A DNA stretch of 64,000 nt. It comes from Mycolicibacterium sp. P9-64. GTDB lineage: Bacteria; Actinomycetota; Actinomycetes; Mycobacteriales; Mycobacteriaceae. The notes below the pieces were generated by a model. The model had not been told where the DNA came from. It was given only the letters and a program-made list of their open reading frames with translations, and made no database searches. Both the position numbers and the translations under genes were made by a program. Shown here in pieces: positions 55,679-63,289 of this stretch (position 1 is its first letter; each line of letters starts with the position of its first letter). Location of the stretch: the NCBI RefSeq assembly GCF_008329605.1, contig NZ_NPKO01000004.1, positions 62,001 through 126,000 on the forward strand, in the 5' to 3' direction.

Positions 55679-56428
55679 CTACGGAACGGGATGGACTTCT
55701 ACGAAAAAGTTTGTGCCGGGTGACATTCCGCTGAAGATCGCATTGAGGCCCACTGCCGTTCCATTGCCGTTGCCGTCCAGTGCCCACTCACTCACTGGTG
55801 GCGAGTACAGGCCGAGTCGGGCAAGTTCGTTCGCCAGTGGCTCACACGCACGCAACGTGCAGGAGGCAATCTCAAATACAAACGCCGAAGGCATGGACCT
55901 GCCGAACCATGTTGCTCCTTCGCCCTGCTCCATGTACTGGCGGAGTTGCTCTGCTTCCCTGTTGCGGTTGGGCAAGCCGTCGTTGTGTGTGCCGCCAAGG
56001 CTGTTCGCCGCTACCCGCAACACGCTCTCAACGGAGTATTGAACGTCTGACAACGTCAAGCCGACAGGGTGGGCAAGGAAATCCCTCCGCGTCAGTTCGA
56101 GCACCTGGTCACCCGGTTCGGAAGGTTCGCCACTCATCAGACCTCCGCGCATCCCAGCGCCGATGTTCACCCGGTTTGTTTCGGGATGAACGGCGTGCAT
56201 CGCGGCCCACGATTCGTCCAGCCCGGCTGATGGTTGATACGGCTTCGGCTTGACGACCCGGAACTTGGCCTCCATCGAGGTGGCTGTGCTCGCATCTTCT
56301 AGAAGGTTTTCCAGGAGGATTTGCCGCAAAAGACTGGAGACCTTCAGTAGGTGGTACTCCGTGGGGTTGCTGTTGAGCTTCTGACGGATGTCAATGAGTG
56401 TCTCGACGAACAACTGCTCAACTTGCAT
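55679..56428 (-). CDS. Cargo protein A of the element, unknown function
   Basis: A 249-residue protein, ATG 56428, with AAGGAG eight bases upstream; first gene of the cassette and 4 bp before its partner. The N-terminal half is helical (LLKVSSLLRQILLENLLED). The middle holds a conserved-looking ESVLRVAANSLGGTHNDGLP, where Gly-Gly-x-His could be a functional site. The C-terminal part is beta-rich (VSEWALDGNGNGTAVGL). I have seen similar ANxxGGxH proteins only as hypotheticals. Cytoplasmic, no signal. Its promoter must lie in the 120 bp to attR, together with integrase arm sites. Confidence 0.72.
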   Translation of the reverse strand: MQVEQLFVETLIDIRQKLNSNPTEYHLLKVSSLLRQILLENLLEDASTATSMEAKFRVVKPKPYQPSAGLDESWAAMHAVHPETNRVNIGAGMRGGLMSGEPSEPGDQVLELTRRDFLAHPVGLTLSDVQYSVESVLRVAANSLGGTHNDGLPNRNREAEQLRQYMEQGEGATWFGRSMPSAFVFEIASCTLRACEPLANELARLGLYSPPVSEWALDGNGNGTAVGLNAIFSGMSPGTNFFVEVHPVP

Positions 56429-56507
56429 TGGGTAGGTGCTCCTTGCTCGGTGTCAGCCAACGGTCGCACACGCCTCCGACAACTGCGACGGCTTTAACGC
56501 CGCGAGC

Positions 56508-56529
56508 AAGGTTGCAATAAGGGTGCAAG
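56508..56529. repeat. Right-end integrase arm-type repeats
   Basis: AAGGTTGCA at 56508-56516 matches the left-arm word at 45828-45836, and a variant AAGGGTGCAAG lies at 56519-56529. About 50 bp inside attR. Confidence 0.6.
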
Positions 56530-56547
56530 GGGTTCGGATCATGAAAA

Positions 56548-56577
56548 AGGTCAGGGAGTAAAAACACTCCCTGACCT
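56548..56577 (-). terminator. Terminator supplied by the element to tRNA-His
   Basis: Perfect 12-bp arms 56548-56559 and 56566-56577; on the minus strand the hairpin starts one base after the tRNA CCA and is followed by TTTTT. It replaces the original terminator displaced to 45606-45641. Confidence 0.88.
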
Positions 56578-56578
56578 G

Positions 56579-56627
56579 TGGGGTGGCTGACGGGGCTCGA
56601 ACCCGCGACATCCAGGATCACAACCTG
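56579..56627. repeat. attR: 49-bp core inside intact tRNA-His
   Basis: Perfect copy of 45649-45697. The core ends precisely at the CCA terminus of the tRNA and extends into the anticodon stem, the usual crossover region for tyrosine integrases. Confidence 0.93.
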
Positions 56628-56655
56628 GTGCTCTACCAGCTGAACTACAGCCACC
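56579..56655 (-). tRNA. tRNA-His (anticodon GTG), restored by the integrated element
   Basis: On the minus strand: G(-1) at 56655, acceptor GTGGCTG, D-loop TAGTTCAGCTGGTAGAGC, anticodon loop TTGTGAT (GTG), T-loop GGTTCGAGCCC, acceptor CAGCCAC, C73 paired with G(-1), and encoded CCA ending at 56579. The 3' part from the anticodon stem onward lies in the 49-bp att core and is provided by the element. Confidence 0.96.
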
Positions 56656-56695
56656 ATTGCTGCCGAGCCGGTGGGGCTTTGCAGCGTCGTCGATC

Positions 56696-57343
56696 TTAGC
56701 GGGTCGGACCGCCCGCGGCCGAATCGATTGCCTGAGGATCATCGCGTGGCGGCCCGAGTTCGGCGGCCACCGCGGCGATGTCGCTGGTCGAGGGCCCGGG
56801 AGGGTCGACGAACGCGGTCTGCCGGTAGTACTTCAGCTCCCGGATCGACTCGTGGATGTCGGCGAGTGCGCGGTGCGCGAGGCCCTTCTCCGGCTGGCCG
56901 AAGTAGATCCGCGGGTACCACCGCCTGCAGAGTTCCTTGATCGAGCTGACGTCGATCATCCGGTAATGCAGGTAGTTGTCCAGTGCTGGCATGTCGCGGG
57001 CGATGAATCCGCGGTCGGTGCCGATCGAATTGCCCGCCAGCGGCACGGTGTTGGGTTGTTTGACGTGGGTGCGGATGTAGTCGAGCACCAGCTGTTCGGC
57101 CTCGGCGAGTTCGATGGTCGACGCCCGCACCTCCTCGGTGAGGCCCGACTTGGAGTGCATCTGCTGGACCACCGGCGCCATTCCGGCCAGCGCGGCGTCG
57201 TCGGCGTGAATCACCACGTCGACACCGTCGCCCAGGATGTTCAGTTCACCGTCGGTGACCAACGCCGCGATCTCGATGAGCCGATCGGACCCCGTGTCCA
57301 GCCCAGTCATCTCGCAGTCGATCCACACCAGTTCGTCGCGCAC
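56696..57343 (-). CDS. orn: Oligoribonuclease
   Basis: A 215-residue DEDDh exonuclease that degrades di- to pentanucleotides, including pGpG. GTG 57343 gives the family start ([16 protein letters not shown]), with the first metal-binding Asp and Glu in WIDCEM. Later acidic residues and the catalytic His in LAHRALADI complete the DEDDh set. The C-terminal extension ([16 protein letters not shown]) is a mycobacterial feature. It adjoins tRNA-His as in M. tuberculosis. Confidence 0.95.
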   Translation of the reverse strand: MRDELVWIDCEMTGLDTGSDRLIEIAALVTDGELNILGDGVDVVIHADDAALAGMAPVVQQMHSKSGLTEEVRASTIELAEAEQLVLDYIRTHVKQPNTVPLAGNSIGTDRGFIARDMPALDNYLHYRMIDVSSIKELCRRWYPRIYFGQPEKGLAHRALADIHESIRELKYYRQTAFVDPPGPSTSDIAAVAAELGPPRDDPQAIDSAAGGPTR

Positions 57344-57424
57344 AGCGCTAAACAGTATTCGCAGTGCCGACAAGCGTCTCCCCACACCCACCGGGACCGG
57401 GGCTCGACAAGTAGTCTCTGCCGC

Positions 57425-58999
57425 ATGACAACCGAATCGGCAGCTACTCCCGCGCAGCAGATCGCCGCTGGTTACGCGGTCGGCGGGCAGGCGTTGGAGC
57501 TTGGCACAGTCGTCGTGGACGGCGTCGTCGACCCGACCGCCCTGGTCCGCATCCCGCTGGCCACCGTGAACCGCCACGGCCTGGTTGCGGGCGCCACCGG
57601 TACCGGCAAGACGAAGTCCCTACAGGTGATCGCCGAGCAGTTGTCGGCCGCTGGCGTCCCAGTCGTCATGGCCGACGTCAAGGGTGATCTGTCTGGGCTG
57701 GCTCAACCAGGCGCTGCAGGAGACAAGATCACCCAGCGCGCTACCGACACCGGCGACAGTTGGACGCCCACCGCGTTCCCGGTGGAGTTCCTGTCGCTCG
57801 GCACCGAGGGCGTCGGGGTTCCCGTGCGCGCCACCATCACCAGCTTCGGGCCCATTCTGCTGTCGAAGGTGTTGGGGCTCAACGCAACTCAGGAGTCAAC
57901 GCTGGGTTTGATCTTCCACTGGGCGGATCAGAAGGGGCTGCTGCTGCTCGATCTGAAGGATCTGCGCGCGGTCATCCAATTCCTGACCAGTGACGAGGGC
58001 AAGCCGGAGCTGAAGGACTTGGGCGCCGTGTCGCCGACCACGGCGGGCGTCATCCTGCGCGCGCTGGTCAACTTGGAGGCCGAGGGTGCGGACACCTTCT
58101 TCGGTGAGCCCGAGCTCGAGCCCAAGGACCTGATGCGGCTCGACGCGCAGGGCCGCGGCGTCATCACGCTTCTCGAGCTGGGCGCTCAGGCGGCCAGGCC
58201 CGTGATGTTCTCGACGTTCCTGATGTGGGTGCTCGCCGACCTGTTCACCGAGTTGCCGGAGATCGGTGACGTCGACAAGCCCAAGCTGGTGTTCTTCTTC
58301 GACGAGGCCCACCTACTGTTCAACGACGCCTCGAAGGCGTTCCTCGAACAGGTCGAGCAGACCGTCAAGCTGATCCGTTCCAAGGGCGTTGGCGTGTTCT
58401 TCTGCACCCAGTTGCCCACCGACGTGCCCAACAACGTGCTGTCGCAGTTGGGCGCCCGCATTCAGCACGCGCTGCGCGCCTTCACCCCCGACGACCAGAA
58501 GGCGCTGACCAAGACGGTCCGCACCTACCCGAAGACCGACGTCTACGACCTGGAGTCGGCCCTGACATCACTGGGCATCGGCGAGGCCATCGTGACGGTG
58601 CTCTCCGAGACCGGGGCACCGACGCCCGTGGCGTGGACCAGAATGCGCGCCCCGAGGTCGCTCATGGGCACGATCGGCGACGCGGCGATCTCGGCGGCGG
58701 CCAAGGCGTCGCCACTGCAGGCAGAGTACGGCCAGACAATCGACCGGGAGTCCGCCTACGAGCGGCTCACCGCCAAGGTGGCGGCTGCCCCCGCCGCGGA
58801 TGCGCTGCCGCCGCCGCTGCCCACCGGCGGGCTCGAAGTCCAAGGCAAGGTGAAGACGCAGGACGCCGTCGAGGGCCCGGGGATCGTCACCGAGGCGCTG
58901 CAGAGCACGGCGTTCAAGAGCTTCCTGCGCTCGGCCGCCACGGTGGCAGGCCGCGAGATCACCCGCAGCATCTTCGGTACGGGTCGTCGCCGCCGCTAG
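57425..58999 (+). CDS. HerA-like ATPase (DUF853, Rv2510c-like)
   Basis: A 524-residue P-loop ATPase of the HerA/FtsK-like helicase group. ATG 57425 starts MTTESAATP. Walker A is [10 protein letters not shown] (about residues 58-67), Walker [14 protein letters not shown], and an arginine-finger-type region follows in the C-terminal half ([21 protein letters not shown]). A disordered Pro/Gly linker precedes a short C-terminal tail. Physiological role in bacteria unclear. It is divergent from orn (81-bp gap). Confidence 0.9.
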   Translation: MTTESAATPAQQIAAGYAVGGQALELGTVVVDGVVDPTALVRIPLATVNRHGLVAGATGTGKTKSLQVIAEQLSAAGVPVVMADVKGDLSGLAQPGAAGDKITQRATDTGDSWTPTAFPVEFLSLGTEGVGVPVRATITSFGPILLSKVLGLNATQESTLGLIFHWADQKGLLLLDLKDLRAVIQFLTSDEGKPELKDLGAVSPTTAGVILRALVNLEAEGADTFFGEPELEPKDLMRLDAQGRGVITLLELGAQAARPVMFSTFLMWVLADLFTELPEIGDVDKPKLVFFFDEAHLLFNDASKAFLEQVEQTVKLIRSKGVGVFFCTQLPTDVPNNVLSQLGARIQHALRAFTPDDQKALTKTVRTYPKTDVYDLESALTSLGIGEAIVTVLSETGAPTPVAWTRMRAPRSLMGTIGDAAISAAAKASPLQAEYGQTIDRESAYERLTAKVAAAPAADALPPPLPTGGLEVQGKVKTQDAVEGPGIVTEALQSTAFKSFLRSAATVAGREITRSIFGTGRRRR

Positions 59000-59024
59000 T
59001 CGCGCTCGGCGTTGCATCACTCGC

Positions 59025-59082
59025 CGAGATCTGCGGGAGGGTCGTGGCGCCGGCGGCGATCACGACCCCTGCGCAGATCTCG
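59025..59082. terminator. Long hairpin between convergent genes
   Basis: Arms 59025-59035 and 59072-59082 (perfect 11 bp) plus an inner pair GGGTCGTG (59039-59046)/CACGACCC (59061-59068). It can stop transcription from the HerA-like gene on one side and the SDR gene on the other. Confidence 0.72.
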
Positions 59083-59094
59083 CGAGCCGAAGGC

Positions 59095-59901
59095 TTAGCT
59101 GCCGCCGAGCTTCTTGTAGACGGCCCCCACGATCGGGGAGACCACCGACCGCGGCGCGTAGCCGCTAGCGACCGACATCGCCTTGGACGTCACGCCGGGG
59201 ACCACCCGCATCTTGTTGCGGTTCAAGCCGTCCAGCGAGATCTTCGCGGTGTACTCCGTCGAGATCCACAGGAAGTCCGGGATCAGCCGCTCGACGAGCG
59301 ACTGCTCCTGCTCGGCCGGCAGAGTCTCGCGCACGGGTCCTGGCGCCAGCACGGTGACGTGGATGCCCTGGCGCTTCACCTCACCGCGCAGCGACTCGCT
59401 GAACGTGTTGGCGAACGCCTTCGTGGCGGCGTAGGTGGCGTTGTTGGGGATCGGCGAGTTACCCGCCGCCGAGCCGGAGATCAGAATCCCGCCGGACTGC
59501 CGCGCCACCATCCCCGGCAGCACCGCGAGGACGAGATCGTGCACGCCCAACACGTTCAGCTGAACCTGCTTCTGCTCTTCGGCCGGGTCGAGGCTGGCGA
59601 CCGGGCCGAACGTGGCCGTGCCCGCGTTCGCGCACAGGATCGAGACGTTGCGGGTCGCCAGTTCAGCGCACAGCTTTCCGCGGTCGTCGGGGTCGGCCAG
59701 GTCGCTGGCCCGGACCTCGACGGTGACGCCGTAGCGCTCGGTCAGCCTGACCGCCAGCGCGGCCAGCACCTCCTCGCGGCGCGCAGTGAGGATCAGGTGG
59801 TGCCCGCGGGCGGCGAGCTCGGTGGCCAGTGCCTCGCCGATGTTCTGCGAGGCGCCGGTGACCACCGCGCGGGCATGGGGACTGGGAGCGGGTACTGGCA
59901 T
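59095..59901 (-). CDS. Short-chain dehydrogenase/reductase (Rv2509-like)
   Basis: A 268-residue classical SDR. The cofactor motif TGASQNIGEALA is at residues 15-26, NAG at about 90, the catalytic serine in ILISGSAAG, and YAATKAF carries Tyr and Lys. The Arg after the first strands (TARREE) suggests NADPH. In corynebacteria and mycobacteria the orthologue (CmrA) reduces the 3-oxo-mycolate precursor to mature mycolic acid; the synteny with Rv2509 supports this role. ATG 59901; the long frame further upstream is antisense to the MFS gene. Confidence 0.9.
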   Translation of the reverse strand: MPVPAPSPHARAVVTGASQNIGEALATELAARGHHLILTARREEVLAALAVRLTERYGVTVEVRASDLADPDDRGKLCAELATRNVSILCANAGTATFGPVASLDPAEEQKQVQLNVLGVHDLVLAVLPGMVARQSGGILISGSAAGNSPIPNNATYAATKAFANTFSESLRGEVKRQGIHVTVLAPGPVRETLPAEQEQSLVERLIPDFLWISTEYTAKISLDGLNRNKMRVVPGVTSKAMSVASGYAPRSVVSPIVGAVYKKLGGS

Positions 59902-59934
59902 GGGGCCAATCGTAAGGACCAATAGAGTGAAGTA

Positions 59935-61245
59935 ATGAGCAGCCCCGGGGTGGATACCCAGACTCGGGGGCGGTCTCGAGTGCTGGCCTGGGCGTTGTGG
60001 GACACCGGCGCGACGGGTGTCAACGCCATCGTCGTGACGTTCGTCTTCTCGGTGTATCTGACCGGGCAAGTCGGTGCGGGCATGCCGGGTCCCACCACGC
60101 CGACCGCCTTGCTCGGGTACGCATTGACGGGCGCCGGGCTCGTGGTCGCCGTGCTCGCCCCCGCGACGGGGGTGTGGGTCGACGCCGCGCATCGCCGACG
60201 CCCGGTGCTGGCCGTCTTGACCGGCGTGGTGGTGGTCATGACGGCGTCGATGAGCTTGATCCGGGCCGACGCCGACTACCTGTGGCCCGGGTTGATACTG
60301 CTCGCCTCCACCGCGGCCTGTAGCGACCTCGCGACAGTGCCCTACAACGCCATGCTCAGCGATTTGTCGACGCCTGCGACATCGGGGCGGATCTCTGGAT
60401 CCGGTTTGGCAGCAGGTTATTTCGGGAGCGTTCTGCTCCTGTTGATGGTCTACCTCGGCTTGATCTCCGGTGACGGTGCCACGCGTGGGCTGCTCGGCAT
60501 CCCGGCCGACGACGGGTGGCCCGTTCGCTCGGCGATGCTGCTGGCCGCCGCGTGGTTCATCCTCTTCGCGTTGCCGTTGCTCCTCACCGGACGCAATGCC
60601 CCGCGGGAGGAGGTCCGGGCTCGAATCGGCTTCTTCGGCGCGTATCGCAACCTGTGGGCGGAGCTCACCGACCAGTGGCGCCGCGACCACAACATCGTCT
60701 ACTACCTGGCTGCCAGTGCGGTCTTCCGCGACGGCCTGACGGGGGTGTTCACGTTCGGGGCGGTGATCGGTACGACGGTGTACGGGATATCGCAGGCCGA
60801 CGTGCTGCTGTTCGGCATCTGCGCTTGCGTGATTGCCGCGATCGGCGCGGTGCTCGGTGGTCTGCTCGACGACCGCATCGGCTCGAAGCTCGTCATCGTC
60901 GGGTCGCTGACGGCCCTGATCGTCACGGCACTCGTCATGATGTCTCTCGACGGAGCCACCGCGTTCTGGATCTGTGGGCTGCTGCTGTGCCTGTTCGTCG
61001 GGCCCACTCAGTCGTCGGCGCGGACGCAGATGCTGCGCCTGTCGACCGAGGGCAAGGAGGGCGTGGCGTTCGGGCTCTACACCACTACCGGGCGCGCGGC
61101 GTCGTTCCTTGCGCCGTGGTTCTTCGGGACGTTCATCGCGGTGTTCGGAGCGAACCGCGCGGGGTTGGGCGGTATCTGCGCCGTGCTCGCCATCGGCCTG
61201 GTGGGGATGATCGCGGTGCGGACGCCGCGCCGAGAGCCGGCCTAG
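59935..61245 (+). CDS. MFS transporter, UMF1 (Atg22-like) family (Rv2508c-like)
   Basis: A 436-residue protein with twelve hydrophobic segments. WALWDTGATGVNAIVVTFVF is the UMF1/Atg22 N-terminal signature, and ATGVWVDAAHRRRP the loop after the second pair. Divergent from the SDR gene by 33 bp. Substrate unknown. Its stop overlaps the convergent Rv2507-like gene by 4 bp. Confidence 0.88.
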   Translation: MSSPGVDTQTRGRSRVLAWALWDTGATGVNAIVVTFVFSVYLTGQVGAGMPGPTTPTALLGYALTGAGLVVAVLAPATGVWVDAAHRRRPVLAVLTGVVVVMTASMSLIRADADYLWPGLILLASTAACSDLATVPYNAMLSDLSTPATSGRISGSGLAAGYFGSVLLLLMVYLGLISGDGATRGLLGIPADDGWPVRSAMLLAAAWFILFALPLLLTGRNAPREEVRARIGFFGAYRNLWAELTDQWRRDHNIVYYLAASAVFRDGLTGVFTFGAVIGTTVYGISQADVLLFGICACVIAAIGAVLGGLLDDRIGSKLVIVGSLTALIVTALVMMSLDGATAFWICGLLLCLFVGPTQSSARTQMLRLSTEGKEGVAFGLYTTTGRAASFLAPWFFGTFIAVFGANRAGLGGICAVLAIGLVGMIAVRTPRREPA

Positions 61246-62000
61246 CCCAGTGCGCTGCAGATCGTCAGGCCCGATCCGGTGCGCTGCTGAATCTGGGTGC
61301 CGCCCAGCGTGATCGAACAGGTGACCTCACGGCCGACGTTGATGATGCTGACGCTCGCGGATTGGTTGGCCGGTTTGGTCAACTCGACTTCCTTGCTCCA
61401 GGGCAGCATCACGTTGAACTCGGTCTGCAGTAGACCGCCCGCGTCGACGTAGGTGATGTTGATCGCCCGGCCCGATCCGGCGACGTCGTAGACCACGGTC
61501 TCCGTCTCGCCAGGGGCGGTCGATTCGCCGGGAGGAACGGTGGCCGACGGTGGCGCCGGGACGATGCTGCGCGTGGTGGTCGGCGTGCGGCTGGTGGTCG
61601 TGGACGGGGTGGTGAAGTTGGGTTCCAGCGGCGCGGGTGCGGGCGCCATGACGGTGTCCTGTTGTGAGCTGTTCACGATGACCAGTGCGATCACCAGCCC
61701 GATGACGGTGACGACCGAGATCGCGGCGAGCACCCACAGCCACTTCCGAGGACCGCGGCTGTTCGGGTTGGGTGGTTCGGGGGGCGCTCCGCCCGGCGGA
61801 TACGGCCGCCCGTACTGGTCCGTGGCGTTCGGGTCATAGCCGTACGGGGGCAACTGCTGGGTGGGGTTCGACGACGGCAGCGGCTGATAGTAGGACCCCA
61901 TCGGCGCCTGGTTCGAATACGCGGGATCCGTGTAGCCGGGGGTGCCGTAGGGCAGCGGCTGCGTCGGATCCGGGATGTCGCGGCGTTGCGAATCGGTCAT
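61242..62000 (-). CDS. Proline-rich single-pass membrane protein (Rv2507-like)
   Basis: A 252-residue protein. The first 90 residues are Pro/Tyr/Gln-rich and disordered (cytoplasmic), then one transmembrane helix (about 91-112, WLWVLAAISVVTVIGLVIAL), a Thr/Pro-rich linker and a C-terminal beta domain (about 165-252, YDVAGSGRAINITYVDAGG) like the MmpS-type extracytoplasmic fold. Two cysteines near the end may form a disulfide. ATG 62000; the frame upstream to 62093 is not needed. Confidence 0.83.
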   Translation of the reverse strand: MTDSQRRDIPDPTQPLPYGTPGYTDPAYSNQAPMGSYYQPLPSSNPTQQLPPYGYDPNATDQYGRPYPPGGAPPEPPNPNSRGPRKWLWVLAAISVVTVIGLVIALVIVNSSQQDTVMAPAPAPLEPNFTTPSTTTSRTPTTTRSIVPAPPSATVPPGESTAPGETETVVYDVAGSGRAINITYVDAGGLLQTEFNVMLPWSKEVELTKPANQSASVSIINVGREVTCSITLGGTQIQQRTGSGLTICSALG

Positions 62001-62179
62001 TCCCACCTCATGGCTGCAGGGTACCCGCGCAGATGCTGGGACCGCGGGTACGCGACGGCGGGCGCTCCGCGGCGGTGCTTCGGTGGCGAGCAACTTCTTC
62101 TGCAGTGTTTAGCCAAATTATCGCCGGGGTAATTCAAGATCACGCGTCACAGGGGCGCCCCTAAAACAAGGAGGCCGAC

Positions 62180-62389
62180 ATGCGCGGTGGCGGAATCATC
62201 GGAGTCGTCGTACTGGTCTGGCTGTTGATCGGCATAGTGGCCGCGTATCAGCGCGACTACTTCAAGACCTCTGAAAACAACTGTGCCACAGCCGGAACCA
62301 TTGCACTGACCGTGGTAGCCGGTCCGTTGAACTACGCCGGGGTCAACCCGAAGGTCACGAGCTGCAACATTCCCGAGCCGAGCAAGTAA
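62180..62389 (+). CDS. Small single-pass membrane protein
   Basis: A 69-residue protein with AAGGAGG directly before ATG 62180. One N-terminal transmembrane segment (residues 5-23, IIGVVVLVWLLIGIVAA) and a short outer domain with two cysteines (NNCATA and TSCNIP) that can pair. No named family. It is followed 40 bp later by another small membrane protein gene and may be co-transcribed with it. Confidence 0.8.
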   Translation: MRGGGIIGVVVLVWLLIGIVAAYQRDYFKTSENNCATAGTIALTVVAGPLNYAGVNPKVTSCNIPEPSK

Positions 62390-62428
62390 CTGCCCGGTTC
62401 GCAAGCCCAATCACGAAGGAAGGTCGTC

Positions 62429-62584
62429 ATGATCGCCATTGGAGTCATCTTGCTCATCCTGGGATTGATCTTTGCGGTCCCGATCCTCACCTACATCGGT
62501 GTGGTCGCGCTCGTCGTCGGCGCGGTGTTTTGGATACTGGGTGCGGCCGGGCACGCGGTCGGCGGCCGCAAGGTCTGGTACTAG
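62429..62584 (+). CDS. Very small membrane protein (DUF6131-like)
   Basis: A 51-residue protein: ATG 62429 preceded by GAAGGAAGG, stop TAG 62582-62584. Two closely spaced hydrophobic segments (IGVILLILGLIFAVPIL and GVVALVVGAVFWILGAA) with a C-terminal GGRKVWY. Many actinobacteria carry short proteins of this sort with unknown role. Its stop overlaps the convergent TetR gene by 4 bp. Confidence 0.78.
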   Translation: MIAIGVILLILGLIFAVPILTYIGVVALVVGAVFWILGAAGHAVGGRKVWY

Positions 62585-63198
62585 CCCCGCGCGGCAGAGC
62601 CGAGTGCCGCCACGGTCATCGCGCGCAGAACGGCGCGCGATGACCGTGCCGTCTCGGCTGCAGTGACCTGCTTGACGCTGTGCGGGGTCGAGTTCAGCAA
62701 CCCGAAGGTGGCATGTGCCATCAGCCGGGCGTCGTCCTCCCCGAGCGTGGGGTCGAGGTCACGCTGGACCTGCACCCAGAGTTCGACGTACTGCCGCTGC
62801 GACTTGCGTACCTGGCGCTTTGCGGACACGGGGAGATGGTCGAGGTCGCGATCCTGGATCCGGATCAGGTCGGATTCGCCAAGCGCGAAGTCCAGATGGA
62901 AGTCGATCAGCCCATTCAGGGCTTCTTCAGGGGTGTCCGCGCGGTCGACGACGTCCCTTCCGCCGGCGAGAAGCCGCGCGCTGATGCCGACCAACAGTTC
63001 CACCAGGAGCGCTTCCTTGTTGGGGAAGTGCCGGTAGATCGCGGGCCCGCTCACCCCGGCCGCGGCGCCGATGTCCTCGAGCCGGACGGCGAGGAATCCG
63101 CGTTCTGCCATCAACCGTTCGGCTGCGGCGATGAGCTGCGACCGACGATCCGACTTGGCCTTGCTCCGCCGTGTCTCGGCAGGGGTCGTGGTGGTCAT
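62581..63198 (-). CDS. bkaR: TetR-family regulator, BkaR-like (Rv2506)
   Basis: A 205-residue TetR protein. ATG 63198 has GGAGG at five bases (ATG 63225 would be nine codons longer). HTH domain RLEDIGAAAGVSGPAIYRHFPNK around residues 33-55, then an all-helical ligand domain. In M. tuberculosis the homologue BkaR represses a divergent branched-chain amino acid catabolic cluster starting with the acyl-CoA carboxylase gene; the same divergent arrangement is seen here, with a double operator between them. Confidence 0.92.
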   Translation of the reverse strand: MTTTTPAETRRSKAKSDRRSQLIAAAERLMAERGFLAVRLEDIGAAAGVSGPAIYRHFPNKEALLVELLVGISARLLAGGRDVVDRADTPEEALNGLIDFHLDFALGESDLIRIQDRDLDHLPVSAKRQVRKSQRQYVELWVQVQRDLDPTLGEDDARLMAHATFGLLNSTPHSVKQVTAAETARSSRAVLRAMTVAALGSAARG

Positions 63199-63229
63199 TC
63201 CTGCCTCCGGCTCGATGGTGGACATTTCG

Positions 63230-63270
63230 GTTAATCGTCACTAACATACCATCAGTTAGTCATGATTAAC
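63230..63270. promoter_or_regulatory. Double operator between bkaR and accD1
   Basis: Two 16-bp elements, 63230-63245 (GTTAATCGTCACTAAC) and 63255-63270 (GTTAGTCATGATTAAC). Each is a GTTA/TAAC half-palindrome, and they are inverted copies of each other with 14 of 16 positions matching. Ideal for TetR dimers controlling both genes. Confidence 0.8.
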
Positions 63271-63289
63271 TCAACGGACGGGTTCTGTG

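Larger units (their letters stand above)
45649..56627. mobile_element. Integrated phage-satellite-like/prophage-like element (phiRv2-like) in tRNA-His
   Basis: A 10.9-kb element bounded by a perfect 49-bp direct repeat derived from the 3' part of tRNA-His. Order: attL, integrase, small gene and excisionase (minus), regulatory gap, three tiny plus-strand genes, HNH nuclease, large terminase, portal, MuF-like protein, scaffold-like protein, major capsid protein, two head-completion-type proteins, terminators, two cargo genes (minus), attR. Head-assembly and packaging functions are present; tail, tape measure, lysis, DNA replication and a phage-type repressor are not seen. This composition fits M. 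tuberculosis phiRv1/phiRv2 elements and capsid-forming satellites that need a helper phage for tails. Confidence 0.9.

Noticed and set aside
45649..56627. Complete active prophage
   Set aside because: No tail, tape measure, holin/lysin, replication or CI-type repressor genes are visible in any frame.
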